Shown here: in pieces, positions 27,210 through 41,900 of the stretch
Layout: each line of letters opens with the position of its first letter
Numbering within the stretch: the first letter of the stretch is position 1
Origin: Paralvinella palmiformis
Lineage: Eukaryota > Annelida > Polychaeta > Terebellida > Alvinellidae
DNA length: 64,000 nucleotides
Direction of reading: 5' to 3'
Assembly: GCA_025642065.1 (NCBI GenBank)
Contig: JAODUP010000483.1
Span: 207,501-271,500 of the forward strand
Program-made: the position numbers and the translations under genes
Notes under the pieces: model-generated
Seen by the model: only the letters and a program-made list of their open reading frames with translations
Database searches by the model: none
Told to the model about the DNA's origin: nothing

Positions 27210-27419
27210 AAAATAATTTATTTGAGAGCTACTAATTAAACCTAATCCCCATATTTTAGGCGCAAAAATGGTCCCCAAGCGCAATAGCGGTGCTGCTATA
27301 AATGAGATAATATCACGTATATGGCAAATAGTTTGACACTGCAATAACATATTTTCCAATACTAGGTACCCTAGTCTTAACTAAATTAATGGTCAGGCTT
27401 CCTCCCTGTGACTGATACC
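27210..27419 (-). repeat. Right terminal inverted repeat
   Basis: This is the inverted partner of 23219-23430. Immediately outside it, 27436-27490 resembles 56009-56065 (TTATGT-AAT-ATTCATT-TTGGCAGTGTAA), which is host sequence of the duplicated segment. The element's right border should therefore lie no further than about 27435. Confidence 0.85.
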
Positions 27420-27619
27420 AGTCGACCACTTCGGCTTATTTATGTGAATAATCATTGTTGGCAGTGTAACGGTCAGCTCGGGACCATGAGTAACACACTA
27501 CCGATGACATAGGATGCATACGCATTGCAATAAATTTGTTAAATATAAATTAGGATCTGTAATCACGATGCTATTATAAATAAGGTTACTTACGTATTTC
27601 CTACACTTTGTCAACGTGG

Positions 27620-28160
27620 AGAGAGTATTTAAACTAGATACGTTAAGATGCTACCCCAACCAAAAACACATCTTTAATTAAAGAAGCAAACTGAATGCCT
27701 AACAGGGTAAGATTATGGAACTAGGGTTATGTGGATTCCTCTGAAACGGTAGCAAGATCCAGTTATATATATATACATAGATCCTTTACTAAAAGATCTG
27801 TATATGCAGCGTGTATTATGGTGTTACTGAATATAATATGAACTAGAGAAGCCATACAAGCTACTATCAATTTGTTTCGTCAATGAACGAATTCATTTCA
27901 CTTTCACTCATAAAATATTGATACATCATCTGAAACATATTGACAAAAGTAATAGCTATTGAAGGATGCCAGTTGATGAAATTATTTTGCCGGTACATTG
28001 TTGTGATGCTTTAGAAATATAATATGAAGCAGATGCAGTTAATTGATCGTGTTTATTTTAATAAGTATATTAAAATAATCCAATTTTCTATTATATTTTA
28101 TAGATGTTAGCTTTTATAAATCAGGACCTAATAACTAAGTTAGCATGAAATTAATTTTAA
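27620..28160 (+). repeat. Duplicated segment H, copy 1
   Basis: This matches 57955-58330 in the same orientation. Anchors include AAGATGCTACCCCAACC (27646) against AAGAGGCTACTTCCACC (57969), GGGTAAGATTATGGA (27705) against GGGCAAGATTATGGA (58018), ATCTGAAACATAT against ATCTGAAACGTAT, and GATGCAGTTAATT (28032) against GACGCAGTTAATT (58259). It sits between segments D and E in both copies. Confidence 0.75.
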
Positions 28161-28560
28161 TACTTAAAAACGGAAAACTACCAGTTCAAAAATAATAAAT
28201 TCGATATGTTTCAGGTATTCTATCCGATTCAAACATTCATCATTGCATGAATTTACCAAGTCCATCCACTTCAGGAGTGTTTTCTCTCCTGTTGAATTGT
28301 TTTCAGTCCTACCATTATCTAGCCAACAAGAGAACAAATCATAGACTGTAAATGTTCAAATGAATTGAAATTTGAATAATTCATCGAAACGTATATATTC
28401 TGTCCGCTGATATTCAACCATTCGGGTTAAATCCGAGCATATATCGCTAAACTAAAACCCAAGAACATCATAGACACACACTTGGCCTCTCACCTTGATT
28501 CAATCAATTGCATTAATATAGTTTTATATAAATAGCCTGGCGTCAAATTTGTGCATACTA
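28161..28560. other. AT-rich noncoding stretch, nothing recognised
   Basis: No gene or repeat was recognised between segment H and the (AAT)n tail at 28561. Confidence 0.5.
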
Positions 28561-28578
28561 ATAATACTAATTATAATA

Positions 28579-28632
<54 letters not shown>

Positions 28633-28760
28633 GTAATACAATTACACAATTTCTATAGCGTCAATATCTTCAAACTGTCATAATCTGGGTATTAGATTTT
28701 AAATCGAATGCTATTCCAAATGACAGAAACTAATTTTAATCTTTTGGAACAGATATTATA
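28561..28760 (-). mobile_element. Possible LINE/SINE 3' end with (ATT)n tail
   Basis: On the minus strand a TTTGAAGATATTGACGCTAT block leads to a TAGAAATTGTG stretch and then a long (ATT)n tract (28561-28630 on this strand). This is the style of 3' end also seen at 29664 and 43035. Upstream, VSVIWNSI could be the last trace of the LWNSLP region. The evidence is thin. Confidence 0.4.
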
Positions 28761-28858
28761 AGTTAAATCACGAATTTTATTAGTTTGTTTACGTGGAACG
28801 CCATTTATTTATTTAAAAGTACAACAACTAATAATATATAAAACAATTATATAAACAA

Positions 28859-28861
<3 letters not shown>

Positions 28862-28928
<67 letters not shown>
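28862..28928. repeat. (AT)n microsatellite
   Basis: This is an uninterrupted AT tract of about 66 bases. Confidence 0.97.
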
Positions 28929-28930
<2 letters not shown>

Positions 28931-29029
28931 TGGAGGTTTTAATATATAATTATATAATTATCTTAAAACTCTACAATTACAAGTATTATTTCTGGAAGTA
29001 AATGAAACGGTAAACATATTTTTCCATTG

Positions 29030-29640
29030 TTTTAGCGCAAACAGATTATCTCAAAATCAAACAAAAACTAAATATATCGTTATTAAACCCCATCCACAAC
29101 AATGTAATTTCACAGGGCTAAACTTTTGAATTGAAAATAATATATTTAAAAAACTTGGGAACGATTGCGAAGAAAAATCTATAACTTTCTTGGGCATCTT
29201 CATAGTTAAAATTCTTAGTTGGAAATATCATATCGCCCATGTTAACAAGCGAATATCCAGCGCCTTTTTCTCAATCAAATAAGAAAGAAAAAAATATAAT
29301 ACCAGAGGACTGGTACATTCTCATATATGTTATGGAATATTGGCTTGGGGAAATTGTAATGTCAAAACATTCACCGTACAGTGTTACTTCAGAAACGCGC
29401 AATTCGGACCATCAATAATGCAAAATTAAACAGTCTACTGTCCCATTATTCAAAGATACAAGTATTTTGAAAAAATATATATATTTAATTAAAATCGTTT
29501 TTCTTGGAAAGTCTATTCTCGTCGAGACACCAGGTTTATATTGTTTTTTTGAAAACAAAACTATCTGTATGTTATAATGATAGCCTTAGGCGACTTATGG
29601 AACTGGATAAATTGTAGCGCAAGTGGAATGTGTGTTCACT
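29030..29640 (+). mobile_element. Decayed non-LTR reverse transcriptase fragment
   Basis: The plus-strand frame from about 29040 reads NRLSQNQTKTKYIV, matching the NxLxxNxxKT motif that follows the RT active site. It continues through CEEKSITFLGIF (about 29170) and LSWKYHIAHVNKRIS (about 29214). A later piece reads YGILAWGN (about 29330), the usual TYGI-x-AWG motif. In-frame stops and frame changes make it dead. The catalytic YADD lies upstream and is absent. It looks jockey- or CR1-like and is a different lineage from the minus-strand element next to it. Confidence 0.7.
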
Positions 29641-29663
29641 ACAGCATACCTTTATTTGGTGAG

Positions 29664-30870
29664 TTAATAATAATAATAATAATAATTTACAAAATTTTAT
29701 AAAGCGCCCTATATAACCCGTAAGAAGGTTATTCTAAGGCGCTTCACAATAAACAATAAGCAGTTCTTTAAAAATACAAAATTCTTTCCAGACAAATACA
29801 TAATGTATTCAGCTCGGAAAAGCTGAAACAAAAGATTCTATTTTATCTTCGTTTTGAAGGTATCAAAGATCTTGCACTTTCTGATGGTTACTGGAAAATT
29901 ATTCCATACGGTTGCCCTATCCTTTCTGAAACATGTATTACCATGTCACTCCACATATTGTTGGTACGACTAAGAATGATCCAGACTCAGACCATAGATA
30001 CCTTGTCGGCTGATACGGTACGAACAGTTCCTCTAAGTACTGAGGGGCAATTCCTTGAAGTGCCTTAAAAGTGTACATCAAAATCTTGTACTGCGACCTA
30101 TATATATAACCAGAAGCCAATGCAGGCAGTTTAAGACTGGTGTTATATGTTCTTTGTTAGGAGTGCGAATGACTAACCTGGCATAAGAATTCTGTACTTT
30201 CTGTAGCCGTGTCATCAGTGTTCATGGAAGACCATACAGGAGAGCGTTTCCGTAATGTAGCCGAGATGTTATCATGGTGTGTCAGTGTTTTGCAAGCATC
30301 CAATGTGATGTACGGCATGATATGACCAGTATTACGAAATTGGTAATAACAGGCTTTGGATATTGTATTTACATGTCTCTTCATAGTCAGGGATGTATCA
30401 AAATATACTCCTAAGTTCTTCACTGACGATGCTACAGAAACATTATTATTACCTACCTGAAGCCGTAATTCCTCATTCATCCTAACTTGATGTTTTGGGT
30501 TAAAGATAATGAACTCTGTCTTTTCCTCGTTTAACTTAAGCATGTTTGCACTATTCCAAGTACTGATATCAGCCAAACAAACTTCCAATTACTTTGCAAC
30601 GTCGGACTAAGTTGTTTTGGGCATGATCGCCATATAAACTTGGGTATCATCTGCATAACAGTGGTAGAGCAAATTATGTCGGCTACATATCGCACCAATT
30701 GGTTTTGAATACAAACAGTACTTACGTGGTCCAAGTACCGATCCTTGTGGCACCCCAATATTCAGGCACTTACCTTCTGATGTCGTCATTCCTGGCAATA
30801 TACTGAGATATGTCATTCTAATAAGATTTGACCCAGGAGAGGGCACTTACGGTTACTATAAAAAGGAAAC
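29664..30870 (-). mobile_element. CR1/L2-like LINE, 5'-truncated and decayed
   Basis: Read on the minus strand from about 30846, it shows the RT motif GVPQGSVLGP (30727-30756), the catalytic YADDTQ (30640-30657) and NMLKLNEEKTEFI (about 30505-30545). After them come NLGVYFD (about 30400) and, in a further frame, YKILMYTFKALQG with APQYLEELF (about 30100-30040). A last frame keeps an ATVWNNFP-like remnant of the LWNSLP region near 29900. The 3' untranslated part contains GAAGCGCCTTAG and GGGCGCTTTATA and ends in an (ATT)n tail at 29666-29686. At least three frames are needed, so it is a dead copy. The catalytic motif itself is intact. Confidence 0.88.
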
Positions 30871-33594
<2,724 letters not shown>

Positions 33595-34050
33595 ATGGCC
33601 TACTTGAAAAGACGGAGAAAGCATCACGCTGAAGTACTGACTCTTGCTGAAGCTAATAGCAGTGATAAGGATGAAGCCAATGTACTAGTCGGTGCTAGTG
33701 TTGTTCCTAGTGTACATGATACTGACTCGTCTCGTCATGTGGATGGTAAAGATGATAGCAATACACATTATTCTAATAACGACAGTGTTGATACAAATGA
33801 TCAGGAATCAGACAACTCTGATAATGTGATATCTAGTTATGGATCTAAGAATTTGTCAGATGATGATGATGAAGAGCTTGATATTGGAAAGGACTTTGTA
33901 GACTGGGCAGTAAGAAATGCATGTACAAGAACTGCTTTTCAAGAAGCGATTGTAATCCTTAGACGACATTGGCACCGTGTTCCAAAGGATGCTTGCACTC
34001 TTTTGCATACACATAGACATGTACAGTTACAGGATAAGTTTGGGGGCTAA
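33595..34050 (+). pseudogene. N-terminal part of a transposon-associated protein, ended by a nonsense codon
   Basis: The frame of 151 codons opens with a basic MAYLKRRRKHH stretch. A Ser/Asp/Asn-rich linker follows at residues about 20-97. Then comes a helical-looking DFVDWAVRNACTRTAFQE-x3-ILRRH segment (about 101-126) and VPKDACTLLHTHR (about 129-141). The last two resemble a recurrent N-terminal module of uncharacterised animal transposon proteins (WAxxxxIxxxAxxxLLxILR then LPKDxRTLLxTPR). The stop TAA at 34048-34050 comes right after GG, and the same frame continues YSYFGL, which fits the family's GGxYxYFGL. One nonsense change may therefore have ended it. The codons are otherwise clean, suggesting a fairly recent copy. 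The later part is not recognisable. Family membership is from memory. Confidence 0.5.
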
Positions 34051-34261
34051 TATAGTTATTTTGGACTGAAGTTTGTTATTATATATATTATTCATAGGTT
34101 TGCAGTTATGGACATATTATGCACTTTTGTTATTTTGAGGAATATGTCTTTTATAAATTTGGCTATGTCAATAATAATTTGACCAAAATAATGTAAAATG
34201 TATTGAAAAGATTAATCGAATTTGATTGGCCACCCATGAAACAATTCAAAGAAGTAATTGA

Positions 34262-34308
<47 letters not shown>

Positions 34309-34532
34309 CTGTAACTAGCATGTAAGTGATGTATGAAACTTGTTCAAATTAGTTCTGCCTAAACTACGATTAAGTAAGGGTATTGAAGAATTTACCAACT
34401 TTCATTGATTTTTGGCAACTCTGATTGGAATTAGTCGTCCATAAAATATTGTATAAGAAGAGTGGAATGTCCTTATTGTATGGCACATATATAATGGAAT
34501 ATAATTTTGTATTTCCAACATTAACCATACAG

Positions 34533-34616
<84 letters not shown>

Positions 34617-34620
34617 ATAT
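34051..34620. other. Noncoding, with (AT)n at 34264-34306 and 34537-34614
   Basis: Possible decayed continuation of the preceding element is seen only for its first codons. The rest is AT-rich with two microsatellites. Confidence 0.6.
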
Positions 34621-37600
34621 AAGCTACATGTAATTATAAAACAGATGTGGAACGCTGGTGGACTAGTAGAGCTATGAAGCTGTCTCCACACTGCCCAATA
34701 GTACCTAATAGTGAGGTTCAGTGTGTGCGTGTATCAGCATCAATTGGAAACATGAACAACAAAAAGGAAAACGGAAAACAAATACTAGAATATATATCTT
34801 AAGAGCTTTAACAGGATTCAAAACACAACAAAATATAGAAAATAACACAAAATAACAGGGCAGAGAAGAAATAGTGGCAATATATACGTTTCTCAAGTCT
34901 GACTAACTTGAGGAAATCAATCTGGACAAAAAGAGTTGTTGCAGGTTAATTGGCTTTGATAAGAAGTAAAAAAGTAAAATATTCCTTCCTCAACTGAAGT
35001 GTATCATGTTTACAATGGAATGGACAAACTAATTTACCAATGACGAATAAATAAACTTTTAATTTAAAATCACATTCCTGTATTTATATATTCCAGAATT
35101 CTTATCTAAAGGTATTTATGCGTGAACATTGATTGGCGGCAGAAACAATTGACAAAATCAATTCAATATATTTCACTGTTATACTGTTAACTCTACAGTA
35201 AAAATGAGACCCATAAAACATGAATTCCAAAACTAATCATACTGCTTGAACAATGCACCAAAGAGCGATATTTAATACTCTGCATTTAAATAATATAATC
35301 AAAATTCTCATTCTTCTATGTCAACACCGAAATGATATTCAAACCATGCCTCAATTGCAAATACGTATAGCATAGAGGGTTCATCATTTACAATAGTTAA
35401 TATGGCATTGATCTCTATATAATAATGTTATAGTATCTCCTATATCTCATAATTGCAGTGTAATAACAATATGAATTATAAATAATAATACTGTTTGAAT
35501 AATACCATGCTTTATATATAACAAATTTACACATCTTAAGGAGAAAGAATAACTACACAGGCCATGCATATACTATATACTCTTAACGTGCTGTAATAAT
35601 ATTAATTTTGATTAATAGCACCTCTGCACACCCGTGAATTACTTCTTACAACATACAGGATAATACAGAGGGCTACATCTAGGCTCCACAGCTGAAGCAG
35701 GTATGGATTTATTAATAGGTGAATATCAGATGATTTTACTAAATGAATTTTAGAAAAGGTGTAAATTAGGAGAAGGTAAATCACACACGATTGATATATA
35801 TTCAATTCTAAGGAACAAAAGTATAGTTTGTTCCATTTGCTATGTGGGAGAATGGCTGCTACGGAAATCTCTTCATGAAATGGAAAGAAGTGATTTGATC
35901 ACAGAGTCAACAGAAAGCAACATTATCTGCCTATTCTACATTAGAATTAGTTTACTATTGAATAATATTTGAGCGTACTACGAAATACCATGGATGGTAA
36001 TCTATGAAGGAAAATATGGTCCAATGTTGCCATATAATATATTATAACTCGCACTTACGCTACATATGTATCTTTCAAGGAGACATTTGGACGTAACACA
36101 TGACAGTTGAATACATTCTCATACCAAACCCATATCCTTTTATACTGGAGGAACTGACTACAATACCCAAAATAGAATTGCAAATAGAACAATATGATTA
36201 GCAGATTGTTTCTATCATCGGGCAAATCTAATTGTTTTCCTGGGGAAATTCCATCTGGCAGCAACCAAGTGTATCAGATTGAGTTGTACTCGATATGGAT
36301 ATAATGTGTTTTTGTTTATGAAATGTTTATAATCAAACCACAAAACCCAAATAATAGGAAATGGAATATTGGGTTCTTTAGGATTGTTGGCACAAATGGC
36401 ATCGAGCATTAGTAGTATGTATGACCACGAAAAGCCTTTACACGTGGTGCTTGGGAAAACCCGTCCTATCTTCATTCTTTTAGTAGGTAACATAAGCAAA
36501 TAAGTGTCTTATTTATACTTATATATATAATTATGACAGCTGCGTTAGCTGTTCTGGAGACAAATTGTTTTCGGTTACAAACTGGATACAGATGCCCGAG
36601 GACAGATGATGTCGCTGATCTTCTCTGGATAATATATTCTTCATACAAAGTGTACTTCTGTGCATTAGACATGTGTGCATGCTGTAACATTGAACATTTT
36701 TGTATCCATTCGTGTGTTGTTTGTAATAGGTTTCTCTCACCTCAAAAGTAGGACTAATGTTTGAAAATGATATTGTAATATTTACATGGCTTCAAATATG
36801 AGCAAATATATACTATTTTAATTGGCTACGAGTGTATGAGAACGTTATTTAGCTTATCAATCTAACGTTAATGTCACCCAGTTATTGTATAAAATCAGCT
36901 TATTGGTTATAATTACATATTAAAAGAAATCTCAGTTATGTTATTATCAGATAATATGATGATTTCAAATATCCATTATTAGCGAGTAACACAACAATTA
37001 GGTGATTTTATATTATGGGAACATTTAGAAATGCTAAGTTATGATTGTTTTATATCACTATAACACATTTGTATATCAAGAGCTAATTATTTATGACAGC
37101 CTAATATGGTCAGATAAATGTACATTAAACAGAGAATGACCACGTGTTCTTTACGTGTAGGTAATAACTAAAGCTAACTTTTGGGGTTATTAAGTACGAA
37201 GACAATTAATTGTTTGTGCGGATGAATTATGATTTATGATTTACGCCAGTAACATCATAACTTGACCTTTTACGGCTTCGCTTCCATAATAATCGGATTA
37301 TTAAATAACATCATATCCAATGCTTTGTAGGCAATGAGGATGGAAGGTTATTTCTTAAGATATAATGACCAGGCTTTAAAATCAACACATTTAGAATCAT
37401 ATTTCATGCTACAATTCCCTGCCCTCTTTTAACAAGTTAGTTAATATTCAGTTTTCAAAATTTTTTTTATCTCCATAGAGGCCTTAAATATGGTATTACT
37501 CCCAGATTATTCTAATTCACATGCTTTCGTGTAAATGCTCAAGATAAAAATAGCAACCAATCACCGAATATTCTAGATCACACCCTTTCACGAAATCGCA

Positions 37601-37699
37601 CAAGAGAACGACGAAACAAACATATGCCTGGACTTTCTTATCAGTAATTATAAAAAATAAACACCCACACACACTTAATGGAATATTGTAAATACTAAC
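34621..37699. other. AT-rich noncoding stretch, nothing firmly recognised
   Basis: Several chance frames of 60 to 94 codons occur on both strands (for example 36215-36499 minus and 36533-36751 plus), but none shows a motif I recognise. This part lies in the interval present only in the first copy of the large duplication. Confidence 0.5.
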
Positions 37700-37895
37700 T
37701 TTGTCAACATCGTCTTCCTTAAAATGGTAGTTCACGGCGTCGTTAATGTCTTTGAGTTTATTATCTATTTCTTGAGTAGTCGGAAGGGTCATGCCGGCCA
37801 GCATCATTGTTTCTCGCCATTTATTGAACTCCGATTCCGTGTACTCAGAATTAGAGACAAATTCCAACCCGTACACTCGTTCCGCGTTCCCGTGT
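37700..37895 (-). CDS. Candidate internal exon of an unidentified host gene
   Basis: On the minus strand a TTATTCGTTCAG acceptor-like sequence precedes an open segment of 196 bases, which ends GACAAA before GTTAGT, an acceptable donor. The segment is more GC-rich than its flanks and encodes 65 full codons with a balanced composition, including [37 protein letters not shown] and [11 protein letters not shown]. Phase is 2 at the acceptor and 0 at the donor. The frame continues open on both sides into AT-rich, intron-like sequence. I do not recognise the protein. The helical, acidic and EF-hand-like look is not enough for a function. No partner exon was found in the window. An upstream acceptor (TTGATTATTTCAG, about 37945) is an alternative. 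Confidence 0.45.
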
Positions 37896-38744
37896 CTGAA
37901 CGAATAACCCGAAATTAATATTACAATAACTGAATGAAGAATATAGCCTGAAATAATCAATACGATGATGGCTGATGATGATGATGATTTAAATGTAGCT
38001 TAGTCGTGAATCCACAATACATGCATGATGTTATATTAAGCATATAATCTCATATTAATAGCATAGTATAAGTCCTTTCTCTCTTTCACACAAAACAGAC
38101 ACGCGCGCGCACAAAAATAACATATACACATATACACTCAGACACACGCACGCACGCACACTTACACGTACACACAAACACACATTATCTCTCTCTCTCT
38201 CTCTCTCTCTCTCTTATATATATATATATATATATATATCGATGGCAGACAACCTGTTCTTTCTTCTAAATATATAGGTAGAAAATAACCCTAAAAACAT
38301 AATATCACAGTGGAGCCGTTAATTAACAAGGCTGTCCGTATTTCTGAGTTAGAAAAGCAAAACATCTGATATTTCCTTAATATAGTTAACTGCAATATAG
38401 ATATAATAGTTAAATGGCCATTTCAGTACTTACCTTGCCATCACTTTCTATGCAGTTCATGATTAACGTATTGTAAATAGGATAGTCTACTGTCAGTCAG
38501 GTTAGATACAACAAGCTATGTTATCTAAGAAAACTATAGGTTTTTATTTCTATTCAGTCGATTACACAACATTCTGTGTTAATATCTCAATCGTACAGAA
38601 ACCTATCGTATTCGCTAAACATTCTGTAATTATGTAATGTACTTTTTAAATTATTTTCTTTGGTCAGCGCAAATCATCTGGGGGCTAATAGACGTTTCAT
38701 AGCGATGCAATCAGTAGCCTTTGGAAGCTTTTAGAGTTCTCTGA
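37896..38744. other. Noncoding, with CA-rich, (CT)n and (AT)n tracts
   Basis: It contains a CA/CG-rich tract at 38094-38184, (CT)n then (TA)n at 38187-38239, and otherwise AT-rich sequence. It would be intron if the exon call at 37700 is right. Confidence 0.6.
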
Positions 38745-39911
38745 TTTGTCGAATCACTATATAAGGATACAGCTTCTAGTTGAACTGAATTCGTTATCAT
38801 TTGTTTTGATAAAACAATCATACTATAGTAAACACATAATCTATCGTTTAGGAAACTATATTAAATATGATATATTTGCCAGTTTGTCCTAATGTCTGTC
38901 CTGATGTCTCGATGTATTAATATTGATACCATTTGGAGATCATGCTGCGCAATATAGAACTGCCATCGTGAAAATAGCATCATTGGATATGTCATCGTTT
39001 ATCTGGATTGTTGTTTTAGTGAAATAACAATGGGATACATGTTATTGTCTGACGACATATTTTGTACACACAATATGATGGAAGGGTCACCCGAACTCCA
39101 ACGTTAATGAAGCTAACTAAAAGATGAACTAGTTTTCAGACTTAATTAAAAGTCCAGTATAAATTTGAGAGTACCCTGTTTCAAATGTATTAAGCAGCTA
39201 CTATGACTTCATATGCCAATCGATATATTTTGCCATATCCCTGTTCCAGATAGAAGGTTGATAGATTCCTTTATCCTGCAAGAAAATAGGAAATGGATTT
39301 GAAAATTTAATTTGGCATTTTATCCGTCAGAAAATAAACAACATGACATATCTTAATATAATATTAATTTCTCGAATTTAAATTTACTTTAGTTATCTCA
39401 TCAGTAGATTAAGGCTAAACTGCATTTATAACTGCGTATTGTTTATTTTTTCGTCTACAAACTCCACACGTGGCAGAGTTAAAAGAAATCTAGAAGTCAT
39501 GATCACATCACTTAAGAGCCAGTTCTGGAGATGGCAACACATCTTGGGAATATAATCCCCTGAATATTACAGAATTATCTACAATATAATTCATGGATGT
39601 GCTTCATCGATGCTTTGCATGAGAGTATTTTTGTTATCCCAAGGTAATTGACGTAAAACACTCATTGTTAAAACTGTGTATTCGATTTGTGAGGGCTGAG
39701 GACTTTCTTTATTATTCATGCAGGCAAGTTAACTTTATAGACATAAAACCTCTTCGTATCCAAATTTAATCTGTCAGCTTTGACAGCTGCAATATTTCCT
39801 TTTCTAAATTATTTCATGAGAATACATACTTTCTTGTTATCCGTTTAGGCACCTTTTTGCAGTTGGTACCTTGAGATTAATACATTTAAATGGAAATAAC
39901 TTAGACACAGC

Positions 39912-39969
<58 letters not shown>

Positions 39970-41142
39970 TTTATTTCAATTTGTATCGGAGTGTTATATT
40001 ACTTATTTAATCACAATAAGAATGGTCTATATTTACATAAGCTTAACATTAGTCATGATCTGAAAGAGGAGTAGCATTAAATTCGTCAAAAGGCAAAATA
40101 ATACATTGCTGCCTTAATTTTGTTTTGAATATAAGCCATATTTATTGTGTCCCTAAACAAGTACATATGTATATATGTGATGTAGTAAATGATACGGGTA
40201 GCATTTTATACATATTTAAAGACAATACAGTACAACACGATTTCCAGCACTAAAGCTATACTATTGCAATGCTATAATACAAAAACCATTTAGCTTCCTC
40301 TCTTTAATGTTCACAAATACTTGTTTATTTGTTATTTTATCATTTTCTTCACAGTAAGATTAGGCAGATGTTCATTTCAGGTGGATTGCGTCATTCTCAT
40401 TCTTCTCAAATCAACCACCTTCAACATTTTCGCATGAGTGATTATTTTGGCTCACAATACAGATACTTGTGTACCTTTCCTGAGTGGATGGCCCACAAAT
40501 ACAACTACACTATAACATGCGCAAAACAAATAATGTTTTAAGGCATATTTAATATTAAGTCTAAATATTTGTCTTTCACTATTTAGAATACACACAATTT
40601 GTTACTCAACTGATAAGTAACTGGGGTCGTGGAAGTGTATACTTAGACTTCAGATGAATGCTAGCAGAAATACCAATATTAACAGAGACATATAGAAAAG
40701 ATAGATACAGGAGTATATACGATGATTATATAATGATTTTAAAGGATTTACGTCATCGTTGATTGTTCTGGATTATTCTAACATCTGTGTATATGCGGTC
40801 AATAATAAACAAACTATTAATTACTGGATTTTGGTCAGAATCGAACAGATGTTTAATATAGAACAAGTCGGCTTAAAACTTTATTTTCTCCGAACTAAAT
40901 CAAGAATATTCTGCTTGAAAACTCATGTATACATGAAATGTTTCAGTTTATAAACAAATTCTTACAGATGAAACATTCACACTTCCAGGCTAACATTATG
41001 GATAGACTTGGCAAAAGAGAAATCGTAAATGATCAATAGGAAACATCTAAGTCTTAATTTTAAATATAGCTTATTGGAATATTAATATTCAATGCTGTTT
41101 AATAAGTCTTGCTAGTAAAGACACTTTGTTAAATCTAGATTA

Positions 41143-41236
<94 letters not shown>

Positions 41237-41900
41237 ATAGTAGTAGTATTGGCTGCAGCACTATCATAAGATAATCACCAACAAAAATCAACATTACAGA
41301 CGAGTAATAATCTTAAGTTTACTAACACAATTATTTGAATGTACTTCATAAATGTTGATATATTCAAATGTTTTACTTCCCTAGTTATAATATAATACAA
41401 CTTTAATATGCTTATACTAGGATCTTTGTTTAATGTGCTCCTTTACATTATCATACGTTGACAATTAATTAAACATAATTAATGACCAGCGTAAACCTCA
41501 TGACTGTCTGAAAATCTCACTACTTCATATAGCTTAGGTCGAGATGGTTTCATTATCAAGGTTATTTATCTGATATAATCCTCTATCTGAAGCTCATGTA
41601 CGATATCTTGAGGGATTATCTGGTGTATAGATAGTGTCTTCATCTATTGGAGGGATTTCATAGCGATGACATAACATGTCATTGATAACAAACAAGGTAT
41701 TTTGTACGAGGTTTTAGTGTGATCTCAAAGTAAATAAGTCCATTTCAACGATTATATCACGCGTATATTTCAAAGTGGATGTTATATAATATTTATTATA
41801 TTGTATGGCGAATAGAACTTCATAGAGAAACAAAAACCACCCAGTTTGTTTTTCCCTAAATGTATCATTCAATTGAGTGGAAGTCCTTAGACTTATACAA
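38745..41900 (+). repeat. Large duplicated segment E, copy 1
   Basis: This matches 58729-63240 in the same orientation. Anchors include CCAGTTTGTCCTAA (38879) against ACAGTTTGCCCTAA (58855), ATTAAGCAGCT (39189 and 59267), CTTTATTATTCATGCAGGCA (39708 and 59980), TGATTATTTTGGCTCACAA (40439 and 60828), GTGGAAGTGTATACTTAG (40629 and 61015), TCTGGTGTATAGAT (41619 and 62951) and GTTTGTTTTTCC (41849 and 63191). No protein is preserved between copies. It includes (AT)n at 39914-39961, a T12 run, and (ATT)n/(AGT)n at 41141-41255. Confidence 0.85.

Larger units (their letters stand above)
23219..27419 (+). mobile_element. DNA-transposon-like element with about 210-bp terminal inverted repeats
   Basis: The element is bounded by 23219-23430 and the inverted copy 27210-27419, and is filled almost entirely by one decayed intronless gene on the plus strand (23878-26780). 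The nuclease-like segment plus an eight-cysteine C-terminal cluster recall the Academ superfamily of eukaryotic cut-and-paste transposons, which as I remember carry an XPG nuclease and a Cys8 finger. That assignment is from memory and not tested. Target-site duplications could not be fixed because the outermost bases have drifted. It lies between duplicated segments D and H, and the corresponding interval of the second copy (54246-57954) shows no such element. Confidence 0.7.

Noticed and set aside
36215..36499. 94-codon minus-strand frame
   Set aside because: It contains a complex-looking middle part but no recognisable motif, no splice support and AT-rich flanks within the frame.
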